DNA of 64,000 nucleotides from Bacterioplanes sp. (GTDB lineage: Bacteria; Pseudomonadota; Gammaproteobacteria; Pseudomonadales; Oceanobacteraceae), in assembly GCA_014859445.1 (NCBI GenBank), contig JACUUC010000011.1, positions 22,254 to 86,253 on the forward strand, in the 5' to 3' direction. Below, in pieces: positions 40,462 to 47,765 of this stretch; position 1 is the first letter of the stretch; each line of letters begins with the position of its first letter. A program made the position numbers and the translations under genes. Under the pieces are notes generated by a model. That model saw only the letters and a program-made list of their open reading frames with translations. It was not told the origin of the DNA and searched no databases.

Positions 40462-41862
40462 TTATGGCAGCAGCTTACCTGGGTTCATGACACCCTTCGG
40501 ATCAAACACCGCTTTCATGGCACGCATGTAATCAATTTCTGCCTCGGAACGCGTATAGGTTAAATAGGCTTTCTTGGTCATACCCACGCCATGCTCAGCA
40601 GAAATAGAGCCTTGGTACTTTGCAACCACTTCCATCACCCAAGTACTGACCTTGTTACAACGAGCAAAGAACTCCTCTTTCGCCAACGCTTCCGGCTTAA
40701 GAATATTCAAATGCAAGTTGCCATCACCGATATGACCAAACCAGATGATGTCAAAATCGGGGTATTCACGCGTCACAATGTCATCGATATCACGCAAGAA
40801 CGGCGGTACTTTAGAGACGACCACTGAGATGTCGTTTTTGTACGGCGTCCATTCCGCAATGGTTTCCGAAATGTCTTCACGCAAGCGCCATAAGTTAGCC
40901 GCTTGGGTTTCACTTTGACTGATGACGCCATCGACCACCCAACCCGCTTCCAAGCACTGCTCGAATAAGGTCATGGACAACTCCATGTCCGCTTCGGTCA
41001 CGGCTTCAAATTCGATCAACGCATAGTATTCCGCACTGCTTTCAAATGGCGCAGGCACATCACCGCGCGCCAGTACTTTACGCATGGCTTTGTCGGAGAA
41101 AAACTCGAACGCCGTCAGATCCATACTGGACTGGAACTGATTCAGCACCTTCATGACGTCATCCAACTCTGGAATCGCCAGCACCAACACGGTTAAATTC
41201 TTGGGTGGACGCGTTAACCGCATGGTCGCCTCGGTGACAAAGCCCAACGTGCCTTCGCCACCAATAAATAACTGACGTAAATCGTAACCCGTGTTGTTTT
41301 TCAACAAGTCTTTGTTCAGCTGCAGCACATCGCCTTTACCCGTAACGACGGTTAAACCCGCCACCCAATCACGGGTCATACCCCAGCGAATCACTTTAAT
41401 ACCACCCGCGTTGGTGCCGATATTGCCACCAATTTGGCTTGAACCTGCCGAGGCAAAATCCACTGGATAAAATAACCCCTGCTCTTCAGCATAGGTTTGC
41501 AATTGTTCGGTAATCACACCCGCACCGCACTTAACCGTACGATCCACTGCGTTAAAGTCCGTGAGCTGATTCATATAATCAAATGCCACGACGACTTCAC
41601 CATTCGCCGCTACCGCACCCGCACTGAGGCCGGTTCGACCACCCGAAGGCACTAAGGCAATGCCATACTCATTCGCCAACAGGACGATATCACGCACCTG
41701 TTCCGTGGTTTTAGGGAACACAATGGCGCTGGGATTGGGCTCGTACACCTTGGTCCAATCCTTACCAAACGTGGTTAACGAATCCGCATCGGTACGGACT
41801 TTATCCGCGCCAACAATGGCAGACAATTGCTCGATTAAGGCATCTTGAGTCAGGGGTTTCAT
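40462..41862 (-). CDS. FAD-linked D-2-hydroxyglutarate dehydrogenase-type oxidase
   Basis: The 466-residue protein has the FAD-binding PCMH fold (PSGGRTGLSAGAV, GSSQIGGNIGTNAGG) and a C-terminal FAD-oxidase domain with the metal-site motif GHIGDGNLHLN and SAEHGVGMTKK. This family includes glycolate oxidase GlcD, D-lactate dehydrogenase and D-2-hydroxyglutarate dehydrogenase. In Pseudomonas stutzeri the last of these is adjacent to serA. It re-oxidises the D-2-hydroxyglutarate that SerA makes when it reduces 2-oxoglutarate, and so drives serine synthesis. The divergent serA here supports the same role. Specificity is inferred from context, not from residues. Confidence 0.82.
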   Translation of the reverse strand: MKPLTQDALIEQLSAIVGADKVRTDADSLTTFGKDWTKVYEPNPSAIVFPKTTEQVRDIVLLANEYGIALVPSGGRTGLSAGAVAANGEVVVAFDYMNQLTDFNAVDRTVKCGAGVITEQLQTYAEEQGLFYPVDFASAGSSQIGGNIGTNAGGIKVIRWGMTRDWVAGLTVVTGKGDVLQLNKDLLKNNTGYDLRQLFIGGEGTLGFVTEATMRLTRPPKNLTVLVLAIPELDDVMKVLNQFQSSMDLTAFEFFSDKAMRKVLARGDVPAPFESSAEYYALIEFEAVTEADMELSMTLFEQCLEAGWVVDGVISQSETQAANLWRLREDISETIAEWTPYKNDISVVVSKVPPFLRDIDDIVTREYPDFDIIWFGHIGDGNLHLNILKPEALAKEEFFARCNKVSTWVMEVVAKYQGSISAEHGVGMTKKAYLTYTRSEAEIDYMRAMKAVFDPKGVMNPGKLLP

Positions 41863-41954
41863 GCTCGCTTCCGATTGGATGAATCATTTTCAGCTCAATA
41901 TGAGCATTCTTCTTGATGAAAAATGCGTTTGAGACTCACGTTGAGATAGTGAGA

Positions 41955-41966
41955 TATGCTAGCATA
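41955..41966. promoter_or_regulatory. palindrome in the divergent D2HGDH/serA region
   Basis: TATGCTAGCATA is a perfect 12-base palindrome in the 229-base divergent gap. A direct repeat of TTGAGA lies just upstream (about 41929-41946). It could be an operator for a regulator of serine synthesis; no regulator is identified. Confidence 0.35.
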
Positions 41967-42027
41967 CGCAACTTATTTTTCGGAGCGATTTTCGCCCGAG
42001 AGGTTGAGGCGCCGCTCAGCATCCTTT

Positions 42028-42039
42028 GTCGTTAACGAC
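42028..42039. promoter_or_regulatory. second palindrome in the serA leader
   Basis: GTCGTTAACGAC is a perfect 12-base palindrome 52 bases before serA. It could be an operator or a leader-RNA hairpin. I compared the leader with lysine and glycine riboswitch patterns and found no convincing match. Confidence 0.3.
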
Positions 42040-42091
42040 GTCGCCCGCAAACCTGACATCACGGTTTATGACAATCTATAAGGTACCTACC

Positions 42092-43321
42092 ATGGCTCAG
42101 ACATCCCTCGATAAAAGCAAGATCAAATTTCTCTTGTTAGAAGGTGTCCATCAATCCGCTATCGATACATTGACAGCAGCAGGCTACACCAACATCGATT
42201 ACCTGAAAACGTCATTACCCGATGACGAATTAAAAGAGCGTATCAAAGACGCGCACTTCATTGGTATTCGCTCGCGCACTCAACTAACGGCTGACATCTT
42301 CGATGCCGCAGAGAAATTGATTGCGGTCGGTTGCTTCTGCATTGGCACCAACCAAGTGGATTTAAAAGCAGCGACCGAGCGTGGCATCGCGGTCTTCAAC
42401 GCGCCCTACTCAAATACTCGTTCGGTGGCCGAATTGTCGTTGGCCGAAGCCATTTTGTTAATGCGCGGCATTCCGGCGAAAAACGCACAATGTCACCGTG
42501 GCGGCTGGAGTAAATCCGCCGAAAACTCATTCGAAATTCGCGGTAAAAAGCTGGGTATTGTGGGCTATGGCTCCATTGGTACTCAGTTGTCGGTCATGGC
42601 CGAAAGCATGGGCATGGAAGTGTACTTCTACGACGTCGTCACCAAATTACCGCTGGGCAATGCCAAACAAGTCGGCACGTTGAATGAATTGCTGAACTTG
42701 GCCGACGTGGTGTCGTTGCACGTTCCTGAAACGGAAGCCACAAAATGGATGATGGGCCCAGAGCAATTTGCGCAAATGAAGCAAGGCTCTATCCTCCTGA
42801 ATGCATCACGCGGAACCGTGGTCGACATCGAAGCATTGGCCAATGTCATTCGCAGCGGTAAAGTCATCGGCGCAGCCATTGACGTTTTCCCGGTTGAGCC
42901 TCGCTCGAATGACGAAGAATTCATCACGCCACTGCGTGAATTCGACAACGTCATTTTGACCCCGCACATCGGCGGCTCAACACTAGAAGCGCAAGAAAAC
43001 ATCGGCAAAGAAGTGGGCGAGAAACTGGCACAATACAGTGATCGCGGTACCACCACCTCATCCGTTAACTTCCCTGAAGTGGCCTTACCAGGCAATGCCA
43101 ACGTACACCGCATTCTGCACATCCACAAAAATGTGCCGGGCGTGATGAATGCCATCAACAAGATCTTTGCTGAAAACGACATCAACATCTCTGGTCAGTA
43201 CTTACAGACGGTAGAAGAAGTCGGTTATGTGGTGATCGATGTGTCGGCGGCCGCTTCTGAGCTAGCGCTGGAAAAAATCAAAGAAGTCGAAGGCACCATT
43301 CGTGCCCGTGTGTTGTATTAA
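42092..43321 (+). CDS. serA: D-3-phosphoglycerate dehydrogenase
   Basis: It oxidises 3-phosphoglycerate to 3-phosphohydroxypyruvate, the first step of serine synthesis, and can reduce 2-oxoglutarate to D-2-hydroxyglutarate. The 409-residue product matches E. coli SerA (410). It has the NAD-binding motif GYGSIGTQ, catalytic residues in NASRGTVVD and TPHIGGSTLEAQENIG, and a C-terminal ACT domain (HIHKNVPGVMNAINKIFAE) for serine feedback. I take the ATG at 42092 (MAQTSLDKSKIKF) with AAGG upstream; an in-frame ATG 22 codons earlier lacks homology. Divergent from the D2HGDH-type gene. Confidence 0.96.
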   Translation: MAQTSLDKSKIKFLLLEGVHQSAIDTLTAAGYTNIDYLKTSLPDDELKERIKDAHFIGIRSRTQLTADIFDAAEKLIAVGCFCIGTNQVDLKAATERGIAVFNAPYSNTRSVAELSLAEAILLMRGIPAKNAQCHRGGWSKSAENSFEIRGKKLGIVGYGSIGTQLSVMAESMGMEVYFYDVVTKLPLGNAKQVGTLNELLNLADVVSLHVPETEATKWMMGPEQFAQMKQGSILLNASRGTVVDIEALANVIRSGKVIGAAIDVFPVEPRSNDEEFITPLREFDNVILTPHIGGSTLEAQENIGKEVGEKLAQYSDRGTTTSSVNFPEVALPGNANVHRILHIHKNVPGVMNAINKIFAENDINISGQYLQTVEEVGYVVIDVSAAASELALEKIKEVEGTIRARVLY

Positions 43322-43340
43322 TTCGCGGAATTAATGGCAC

Positions 43341-43367
43341 AAAAAAAGCGGCTTAGGCCGCTTTTTT
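43341..43367 (+). terminator. rho-independent terminator of serA
   Basis: An A tract, GCGGC, a TTAG loop, GCCGC and a T tract (AAAAAAGCGGC pairing with GCCGCTTTTTT) lie 20 bases after serA. Confidence 0.88.
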
Positions 43368-43440
43368 ATTGGACTCACCATCTTGTTTGGTTAAACAATG
43401 GCGTAATTACTGCCTGCCGTTCAGGGTTCTAAATATTGGC

Positions 43441-43546
43441 ATGGCATTCAGGGGTAAAGAAGCAGACCGTATGCCGCAGGGATGCGGCATACGAGCCTCC
43501 ATGGAGGGATTTACGGCGTGTCTGCGACTTTACCCTGATACGCCAT
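43441..43546. repeat. 106-base branched palindromic element
   Basis: The outer arms pair across the element: ATGGC with GCCAT (43441-43445, 43542-43546), CAGGGGTAAAG with CTTTACCCTG (43449-43459, 43528-43537, one bulged G), and GCAGAC with GTCTGC (43462-43467, 43520-43525). Inside lie a perfect 10-base hairpin GTATGCCGCA/TGCGGCATAC (43469-43478, 43483-43492) and a small hairpin CCTCC/GGAGG (43496-43507). It lies between serA and hisF, downstream of both. It resembles dispersed intergenic palindromes of the REP/BIME class. Only one copy is in this window, so repeat status is inferred. Confidence 0.6.
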
Positions 43547-43585
43547 CGCCGAACATGGAAAGACATCCGTTAAGACTGAATCGTC

Positions 43586-44350
43586 TTAATCCAACCGCAT
43601 TTCAATACCAGCCGCCGCCATGTGCTGCTTGGCTTGCTGCACTGTGTATTCACCAAAATGGAAAATACTCGCCGCCAATACCGCATCGGCATGGCCCAGC
43701 TTCACACCGTCCACCAAGTGATCGAGATTACCCACCCCACCCGATGCAATCACCGGAATATTCACGGCATCGGCAATGGCACGCGTGACGCCCAAGTCGA
43801 AGCCCGACTTAACGCCATCACGATCCATCGAGGTCAGCAAAATTTCACCGGCACCAAACTGAGCCATTTTCACTGCCCATTCCACCGCATTGATGCCTGT
43901 GAGCTTACGACCACCGTGAGTAAAAATTTCCCAATGATTGTCGCCCACTTGCTTAGCATCAATCGCCACCACAATGCACTGCGCACCAAATTTATCGGAC
44001 GCGGCCTTAACAAAGTCGGGGTTATAGACCGCCGCAGAATTGATCGATACCTTATCGGCACCGGCATTCAACATGCGACGAATATCCTCCAGTTCGCGAA
44101 TACCGCCCCCCACCGTCAGCGGAATAAACACCTGCTCGGCAATGGCTTCCACCATGTGTACCGTGGTTTCACGACCCTCATGGCTGGCGGTAATGTCGAG
44201 AAAGGTAATTTCATCGGCCCCTTGATCGTTATAGCGCTTAGCAATTTCTACCGGATCACCCGCATCACGGATGCCCACAAAGTTGACGCCCTTTACAACG
44301 CGGCCTTTATCCACATCCAAACAAGGAATGATGCGCTTTGCCAATGCCAT
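43586..44350 (-). CDS. hisF: imidazole glycerol phosphate synthase subunit HisF
   Basis: This cyclase subunit uses ammonia from HisH to make imidazole glycerol phosphate and AICAR. The 254-residue TIM barrel matches E. coli (258). The catalytic aspartates are in [13 protein letters not shown] (D11) and [12 protein letters not shown] (about D130). The ATG at 44350 has GGAG six bases upstream; an in-frame ATG seven codons earlier does not. It is last of hisB-hisH-hisA-hisF. A small hairpin TTAAGAC/GTCTTAA covers its stop codon. Confidence 0.97.
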   Translation of the reverse strand: MALAKRIIPCLDVDKGRVVKGVNFVGIRDAGDPVEIAKRYNDQGADEITFLDITASHEGRETTVHMVEAIAEQVFIPLTVGGGIRELEDIRRMLNAGADKVSINSAAVYNPDFVKAASDKFGAQCIVVAIDAKQVGDNHWEIFTHGGRKLTGINAVEWAVKMAQFGAGEILLTSMDRDGVKSGFDLGVTRAIADAVNIPVIASGGVGNLDHLVDGVKLGHADAVLAASIFHFGEYTVQQAKQHMAAAGIEMRLD

Positions 44351-44351
44351 A

Positions 44352-45092
44352 TTATGCTCCGACCAACTCATCCGCTAACTGCTGGGCACTGGCCACATCC
44401 AGTGTACCTTCGTAAATAGCACGACCGGTAATCGCACCCAAAATACCCTGACTCGCCACCTTAGAAAGCGCGCGAATATCCTCAATATTGGTCACGCCAC
44501 CCGATGCGATCACGGGAATACCGCCTTCCACCGCCAACTGCAATGTCGCTTCCACATTCACACCTTGCATCATGCCATCACGGGCAATGTCGGTATAAAC
44601 GATGGACGATACGCCGTCATCTTTAAATTGCTTGGCCAAATCAACGGCCTTAATGGATGAGATTTCAGCCCAGCCGTCGGTAGCAACGTAGCCATCTTGT
44701 GCATCTAAGCCAACAATGACCGCGCCTGGAAATGCCTTACAAGCCTCTTTCACAAAAGACGGTTCTTTCACCGCCTTGGTGCCGATGATGACGTAGCTCA
44801 CACCCGCTTTTATATAGTGCTCAATGGTTTCCAGCGTACGAATGCCGCCACCAATTTGAATGGGCAACCCCGGAAAGGCTTTGGCAATGGCCGTAACGGC
44901 TTCGCCATTGACTGGCGTGCCGGCAAACGCGCCATTCAAATCCACCAGGTGCAGGCGACGACAACCAGCATCAACCCAACGCTTCGCCATCGACACAGGA
45001 TCATCGCCAAACACCGTGGAATCATCCATGCGTCCTTGACGCAAACGCACACACTGTCCATCTTTTAAATCAATCGCAGGAATTACCAGCAT
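44352..45092 (-). CDS. hisA: ProFAR isomerase HisA
   Basis: It isomerises ProFAR to PRFAR in histidine synthesis. The 246-residue TIM barrel matches E. coli (245). The phosphate-binding and catalytic regions are [41 protein letters not shown] and [11 protein letters not shown]. It sits one base before the hisF start. Confidence 0.97.
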   Translation of the reverse strand: MLVIPAIDLKDGQCVRLRQGRMDDSTVFGDDPVSMAKRWVDAGCRRLHLVDLNGAFAGTPVNGEAVTAIAKAFPGLPIQIGGGIRTLETIEHYIKAGVSYVIIGTKAVKEPSFVKEACKAFPGAVIVGLDAQDGYVATDGWAEISSIKAVDLAKQFKDDGVSSIVYTDIARDGMMQGVNVEATLQLAVEGGIPVIASGGVTNIEDIRALSKVASQGILGAITGRAIYEGTLDVASAQQLADELVGA

Positions 45093-45113
45093 CGTGATAC
45101 CTTAAAATCTAAG

Positions 45114-45758
45114 TTAGGCTTGGCCGTCCCAAGCAAGAAAGTTCTTCAATAACGCCAAGCCCGCGTGGTGGCTTTTTTCTGGGTGGAATTGCACCGCAAA
45201 CACATTGTCTTCGCCCAAGGCGGCCGCAAAATCGACGCCATAGTGACCATGGCCTTTGATATGATCTGGGTTTTTCGCCTGAACATAATACGAATGCACA
45301 AAGTAAAATCGGCTGTGATCAGCAATGCCGTGCCACAACGGGTGCGCTACTTGTGCTACCGTGTTCCAGCCCATATGTGGGACCTTTAACGACTCGCCCT
45401 GCTCTTTCAGATCACGTCCAAAAAAAGCAACCTTGCCGGGAAATAATCCCATACCGTCAACGCCACCATTTTCTTCACTGTGCTCCAGCATGGCTTGCAA
45501 GCCCACACAAATCCCCAATAGCGGCTTGGTTTTCTTAACCTCGGCCACTACTTGATCAATCCCCAAGCGACGAATTTCGGCCATACAATCACGAATGGCA
45601 CCCACCCCAGGCAACACCACATGATCGGCTCGACGAATCACATCGGGATCACCCGTGACCACCACCTGCGTGTCAGGAGCAACGGTCTGCAAGGCGCCAT
45701 GGGCCGAATGCAAATTGCCCATGCCATAATCAATTACCGCGCACACTTTACGACTCAT
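45114..45758 (-). CDS. hisH: imidazole glycerol phosphate synthase subunit HisH
   Basis: This class-I glutamine amidotransferase supplies ammonia to HisF. The 214-residue protein has the catalytic cysteine in [17 protein letters not shown] and the His-Glu pair in [12 protein letters not shown], with the family opening [10 protein letters not shown]. Length is normal (E. coli 196, Pseudomonas 212). It lies 21 bases before hisA. Confidence 0.97.
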   Translation of the reverse strand: MSRKVCAVIDYGMGNLHSAHGALQTVAPDTQVVVTGDPDVIRRADHVVLPGVGAIRDCMAEIRRLGIDQVVAEVKKTKPLLGICVGLQAMLEHSEENGGVDGMGLFPGKVAFFGRDLKEQGESLKVPHMGWNTVAQVAHPLWHGIADHSRFYFVHSYYVQAKNPDHIKGHGHYGVDFAAALGEDNVFAVQFHPEKSHHAGLALLKNFLAWDGQA

Positions 45759-45771
45759 GATTCATTCTCGC

Positions 45772-46362
45772 TCACAGACAGCCTTTGGTGGAGGGCATCA
45801 CACCCGCCATGCGCGGATCCAACTCTAATGCCATACGCAATGCGCGGCCAAATGCTTTAAAAATGGTTTCCGCTTGGTGATGCGCATTAAAACCTTTCAG
45901 GTTATCAATGTGCAGAGTGACGTTGGCATGATTCACAAAGCCTTGGAAAAACTCCCAAAACAGTTGTGTGTCCAAGCGACCAATACTGGCACGCGTAAAT
46001 TCAACATTCATCGACAACCCGGGGCGACCAGAGAAATCAATCACCACACGTGACAGCGCTTCGTCCAATGGGACGTAGGAATGACCATAACGCGTCATGC
46101 CTTTTTTATCGCCCACGGCCTTAGCGAACGCTTGGCCAAGCGTAATACCAATGTCTTCCACACTGTGGTGATCGTCGATGTGATTATCGCCTTTGCAAGT
46201 AATGTCCAAATCAATCAAGCCATGGCGTGCGATTTGATCCATCATGTGCTCCAGAAAAGGCACACCGGTATCGAACTTAGCGGCACCAGTGCCATCCAAA
46301 TTGATGCTTACCTGAATCTGAGTTTCCAGCGTATTACGCTCAATCGTTGCGGTACGTGCCAT
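45772..46362 (-). CDS. hisB: imidazoleglycerol-phosphate dehydratase
   Basis: It dehydrates imidazole glycerol phosphate. The 196-residue product is the monofunctional dehydratase, lacking the histidinol-phosphatase domain of bifunctional E. coli HisB (355). The two metal-binding repeats are visible ([46 protein letters not shown]). The chosen ATG at 46362 has GGAG six bases upstream; the longer open frame would add 35 non-conserved residues. It is first in hisBHAF; hisI, hisE, hisG, hisD and hisC are not in the window. Confidence 0.96.
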   Translation of the reverse strand: MARTATIERNTLETQIQVSINLDGTGAAKFDTGVPFLEHMMDQIARHGLIDLDITCKGDNHIDDHHSVEDIGITLGQAFAKAVGDKKGMTRYGHSYVPLDEALSRVVIDFSGRPGLSMNVEFTRASIGRLDTQLFWEFFQGFVNHANVTLHIDNLKGFNAHHQAETIFKAFGRALRMALELDPRMAGVMPSTKGCL

Positions 46363-46399
46363 GACTTGCTCCGAACTCTCGCAAAATGAAAAAGAAAGC

Positions 46400-46405
46400 A
46401 TTATA
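46400..46405 (-). promoter_or_regulatory. candidate -10 of the hisBHAF operon
   Basis: A perfect TATAAT on the minus strand, 38 bases before hisB. The -35 region (CTACTT) is weak. Confidence 0.45.
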
Positions 46406-46478
46406 AAGCAAAGCGACAGAGAAAGTAGGCAGCATGTGTATTTTCCTGTCGTCCATTTAGAAAACACCGGAGAAAAAC

Positions 46479-46889
46479 GTGCCTGTTAAACTGGAAGTTA
46501 TCACTGTCCCGACAGATGCCGATTGGCAAGACTTAGAAAAAATCCATCAAGATACCGCCAGCCATGGTTTAACGATGCCATGCTCCGAATTGCAATCTTG
46601 GCTCACATCTCAGCATTGGGTTTTCGCCGGTCGCTTCAATGACCGCATTATTGGCGTCATGCTCGCAGAACAACAGCAACAAATGGTATACCTGAGCAAT
46701 GCGGCCGTACGTAGCATTACTCAGCGACGTGGAGTCATGCATCAAATGCTGCATTTCATGCAGCGCTGGGCACAAGAACAGCACGTTGACTTAGTGATAG
46801 CCGACTGCCCTGAGGCACTCACACCGGCATTGGCGGCTCGGAATTTTCAGCACATAAGCAATCAATGGGTATTTTTCGGCACGAAATAG
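46479..46889 (+). CDS. PanM/PanZ-like GNAT acetyltransferase
   Basis: The 136-residue GNAT-fold protein resembles PanM (PanZ), which binds pro-PanD and triggers its self-cleavage, and also regulates PanD with coenzyme A. Alignable parts are the DLEKIH helix, [11 protein letters not shown] (E. coli AARFNERLLAAV) and [16 protein letters not shown] (E. coli VREVTRRRGVGQYLL). The acetyl-CoA loop has M where E. coli has G. The GTG start is supported by GGAG six bases upstream. No panD is in the window. The family assignment is by eye; a generic GNAT is the alternative. Confidence 0.65.
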   Translation: MPVKLEVITVPTDADWQDLEKIHQDTASHGLTMPCSELQSWLTSQHWVFAGRFNDRIIGVMLAEQQQQMVYLSNAAVRSITQRRGVMHQMLHFMQRWAQEQHVDLVIADCPEALTPALAARNFQHISNQWVFFGTK

Positions 46890-46891
46890 AC

Positions 46892-46915
46892 GATTGTTGT
46901 CCTATTGCAACAATC
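46892..46915 (+). terminator. candidate terminator after the GNAT gene
   Basis: GATTGTTG (46892-46899) pairs with CAACAATC (46908-46915) around an eight-base loop, followed by CTTCTCTAT. The stem is short and A/T-rich. Confidence 0.4.
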
Positions 46916-46990
46916 CTTCTCTATCATCCAGCTTTCGGTAGCGTGTATTTACGACCATACTGAAACCAGTGAATTTTTAAGGTGACGATT

Positions 46991-47590
46991 ATGCGTATCT
47001 TGCTTCAGATTGCTGCAACCTTTACGACATTGTTAGCCATCATCTGGTCAACCAATGCCATGGCGGAGGAGTCGCCTCGTGCCATCGTCGAAAAAGCCAC
47101 GACTGGGATTATTAGTGAATTGAATCGCTACAGTATCGATGAGCGCACCGATGAGCTCGTGAAGAGCTTGGTTTTGGAGCATCTGGTGCCTGCCGTTGAT
47201 CAACAACGAGTTGCCATGGGAGCACTGGGTAAGCATTGGCGACGAGCCAATCCTGAACAACGCGAGGCGTTTATCGTGCGTTTTCGTGATCAGCAAATTC
47301 GCACCTACAGTGGGGCGTTTCGTGCGTTTGATGGCGAAGGTTTTACCATTGGTGATGAACGCATCAGTGACAACGGCGATCGAGCCTTTGTGCGCGGTCA
47401 ACTGATTCCGAAAAGTGGGCAACCGATCCCTATCGACTTCCGTTTGTATCAGAATGGCGATGGTCAGTGGCGGGTCTACGACGCTGTGGTCGCCGGATTG
47501 GGAATGGTCAAATCCTACCGAGATCAGTTATCTCAACGCTTAGAAAACATGACCATCGCCCAATTACTGGAAGAACTGGAAAGCGAATAA
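46991..47590 (+). CDS. MlaC/Ttg2D-family periplasmic lipid-binding protein
   Basis: The 199-residue protein has a signal peptide (about 1-24, cleavage after TNAMA) and the MlaC fold (PF05494). Recognisable parts are LVLEHLVPAVD, RRANPEQREAFIVRFRDQQIRTYSGA, IPIDFRLY and WRVYDAVVAGLGMVKSYRDQ. MlaC shuttles phospholipids between the outer-membrane MlaA complex and the inner-membrane MlaFEDB transporter. None of the other mla genes is next to it, so this is an orphan copy. I use the ATG at 46991, with AAGG eight bases before; a GTG three codons upstream overlaps that site. Confidence 0.85.
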   Translation: MRILLQIAATFTTLLAIIWSTNAMAEESPRAIVEKATTGIISELNRYSIDERTDELVKSLVLEHLVPAVDQQRVAMGALGKHWRRANPEQREAFIVRFRDQQIRTYSGAFRAFDGEGFTIGDERISDNGDRAFVRGQLIPKSGQPIPIDFRLYQNGDGQWRVYDAVVAGLGMVKSYRDQLSQRLENMTIAQLLEELESE

Positions 47591-47623
47591 CGGACGCTCA
47601 TCTTGATTGCACAAGGCGCTTCG

Positions 47624-47648
47624 ACGATCGGCCATTCTGGCCGATCGT
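47624..47648 (+). terminator. hairpin after the mlaC-like gene
   Basis: ACGATCGGCC (47624-47633) pairs perfectly with GGCCGATCGT (47639-47648) around a five-base loop. A T-rich stretch appears only about 25 bases later, so efficiency is uncertain. Confidence 0.5.
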
Positions 47649-47765
47649 GTGAATCACTACCTCTTGTTTTGTTTTTTCGACTAGACTCTTATCACATCGA
47701 CGTGAATTACCCCGAGTCGGGAAGCTGATGACCAAGACGAGTATCCACCAACAAGGAATGATGCA

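Noticed and set aside
41990..42060. Lysine-riboswitch-like GAGGTTGAGGCGC in the serA leader
   Set aside because: Only a short segment resembles the lysine consensus. The leader is too short for that aptamer, and the remaining conserved parts are absent.
43622..44419. 265-residue plus-strand frame opposite hisF
   Set aside because: hisF is complete and conserved on the other strand, and the antisense frame has no ribosome site or family motif.
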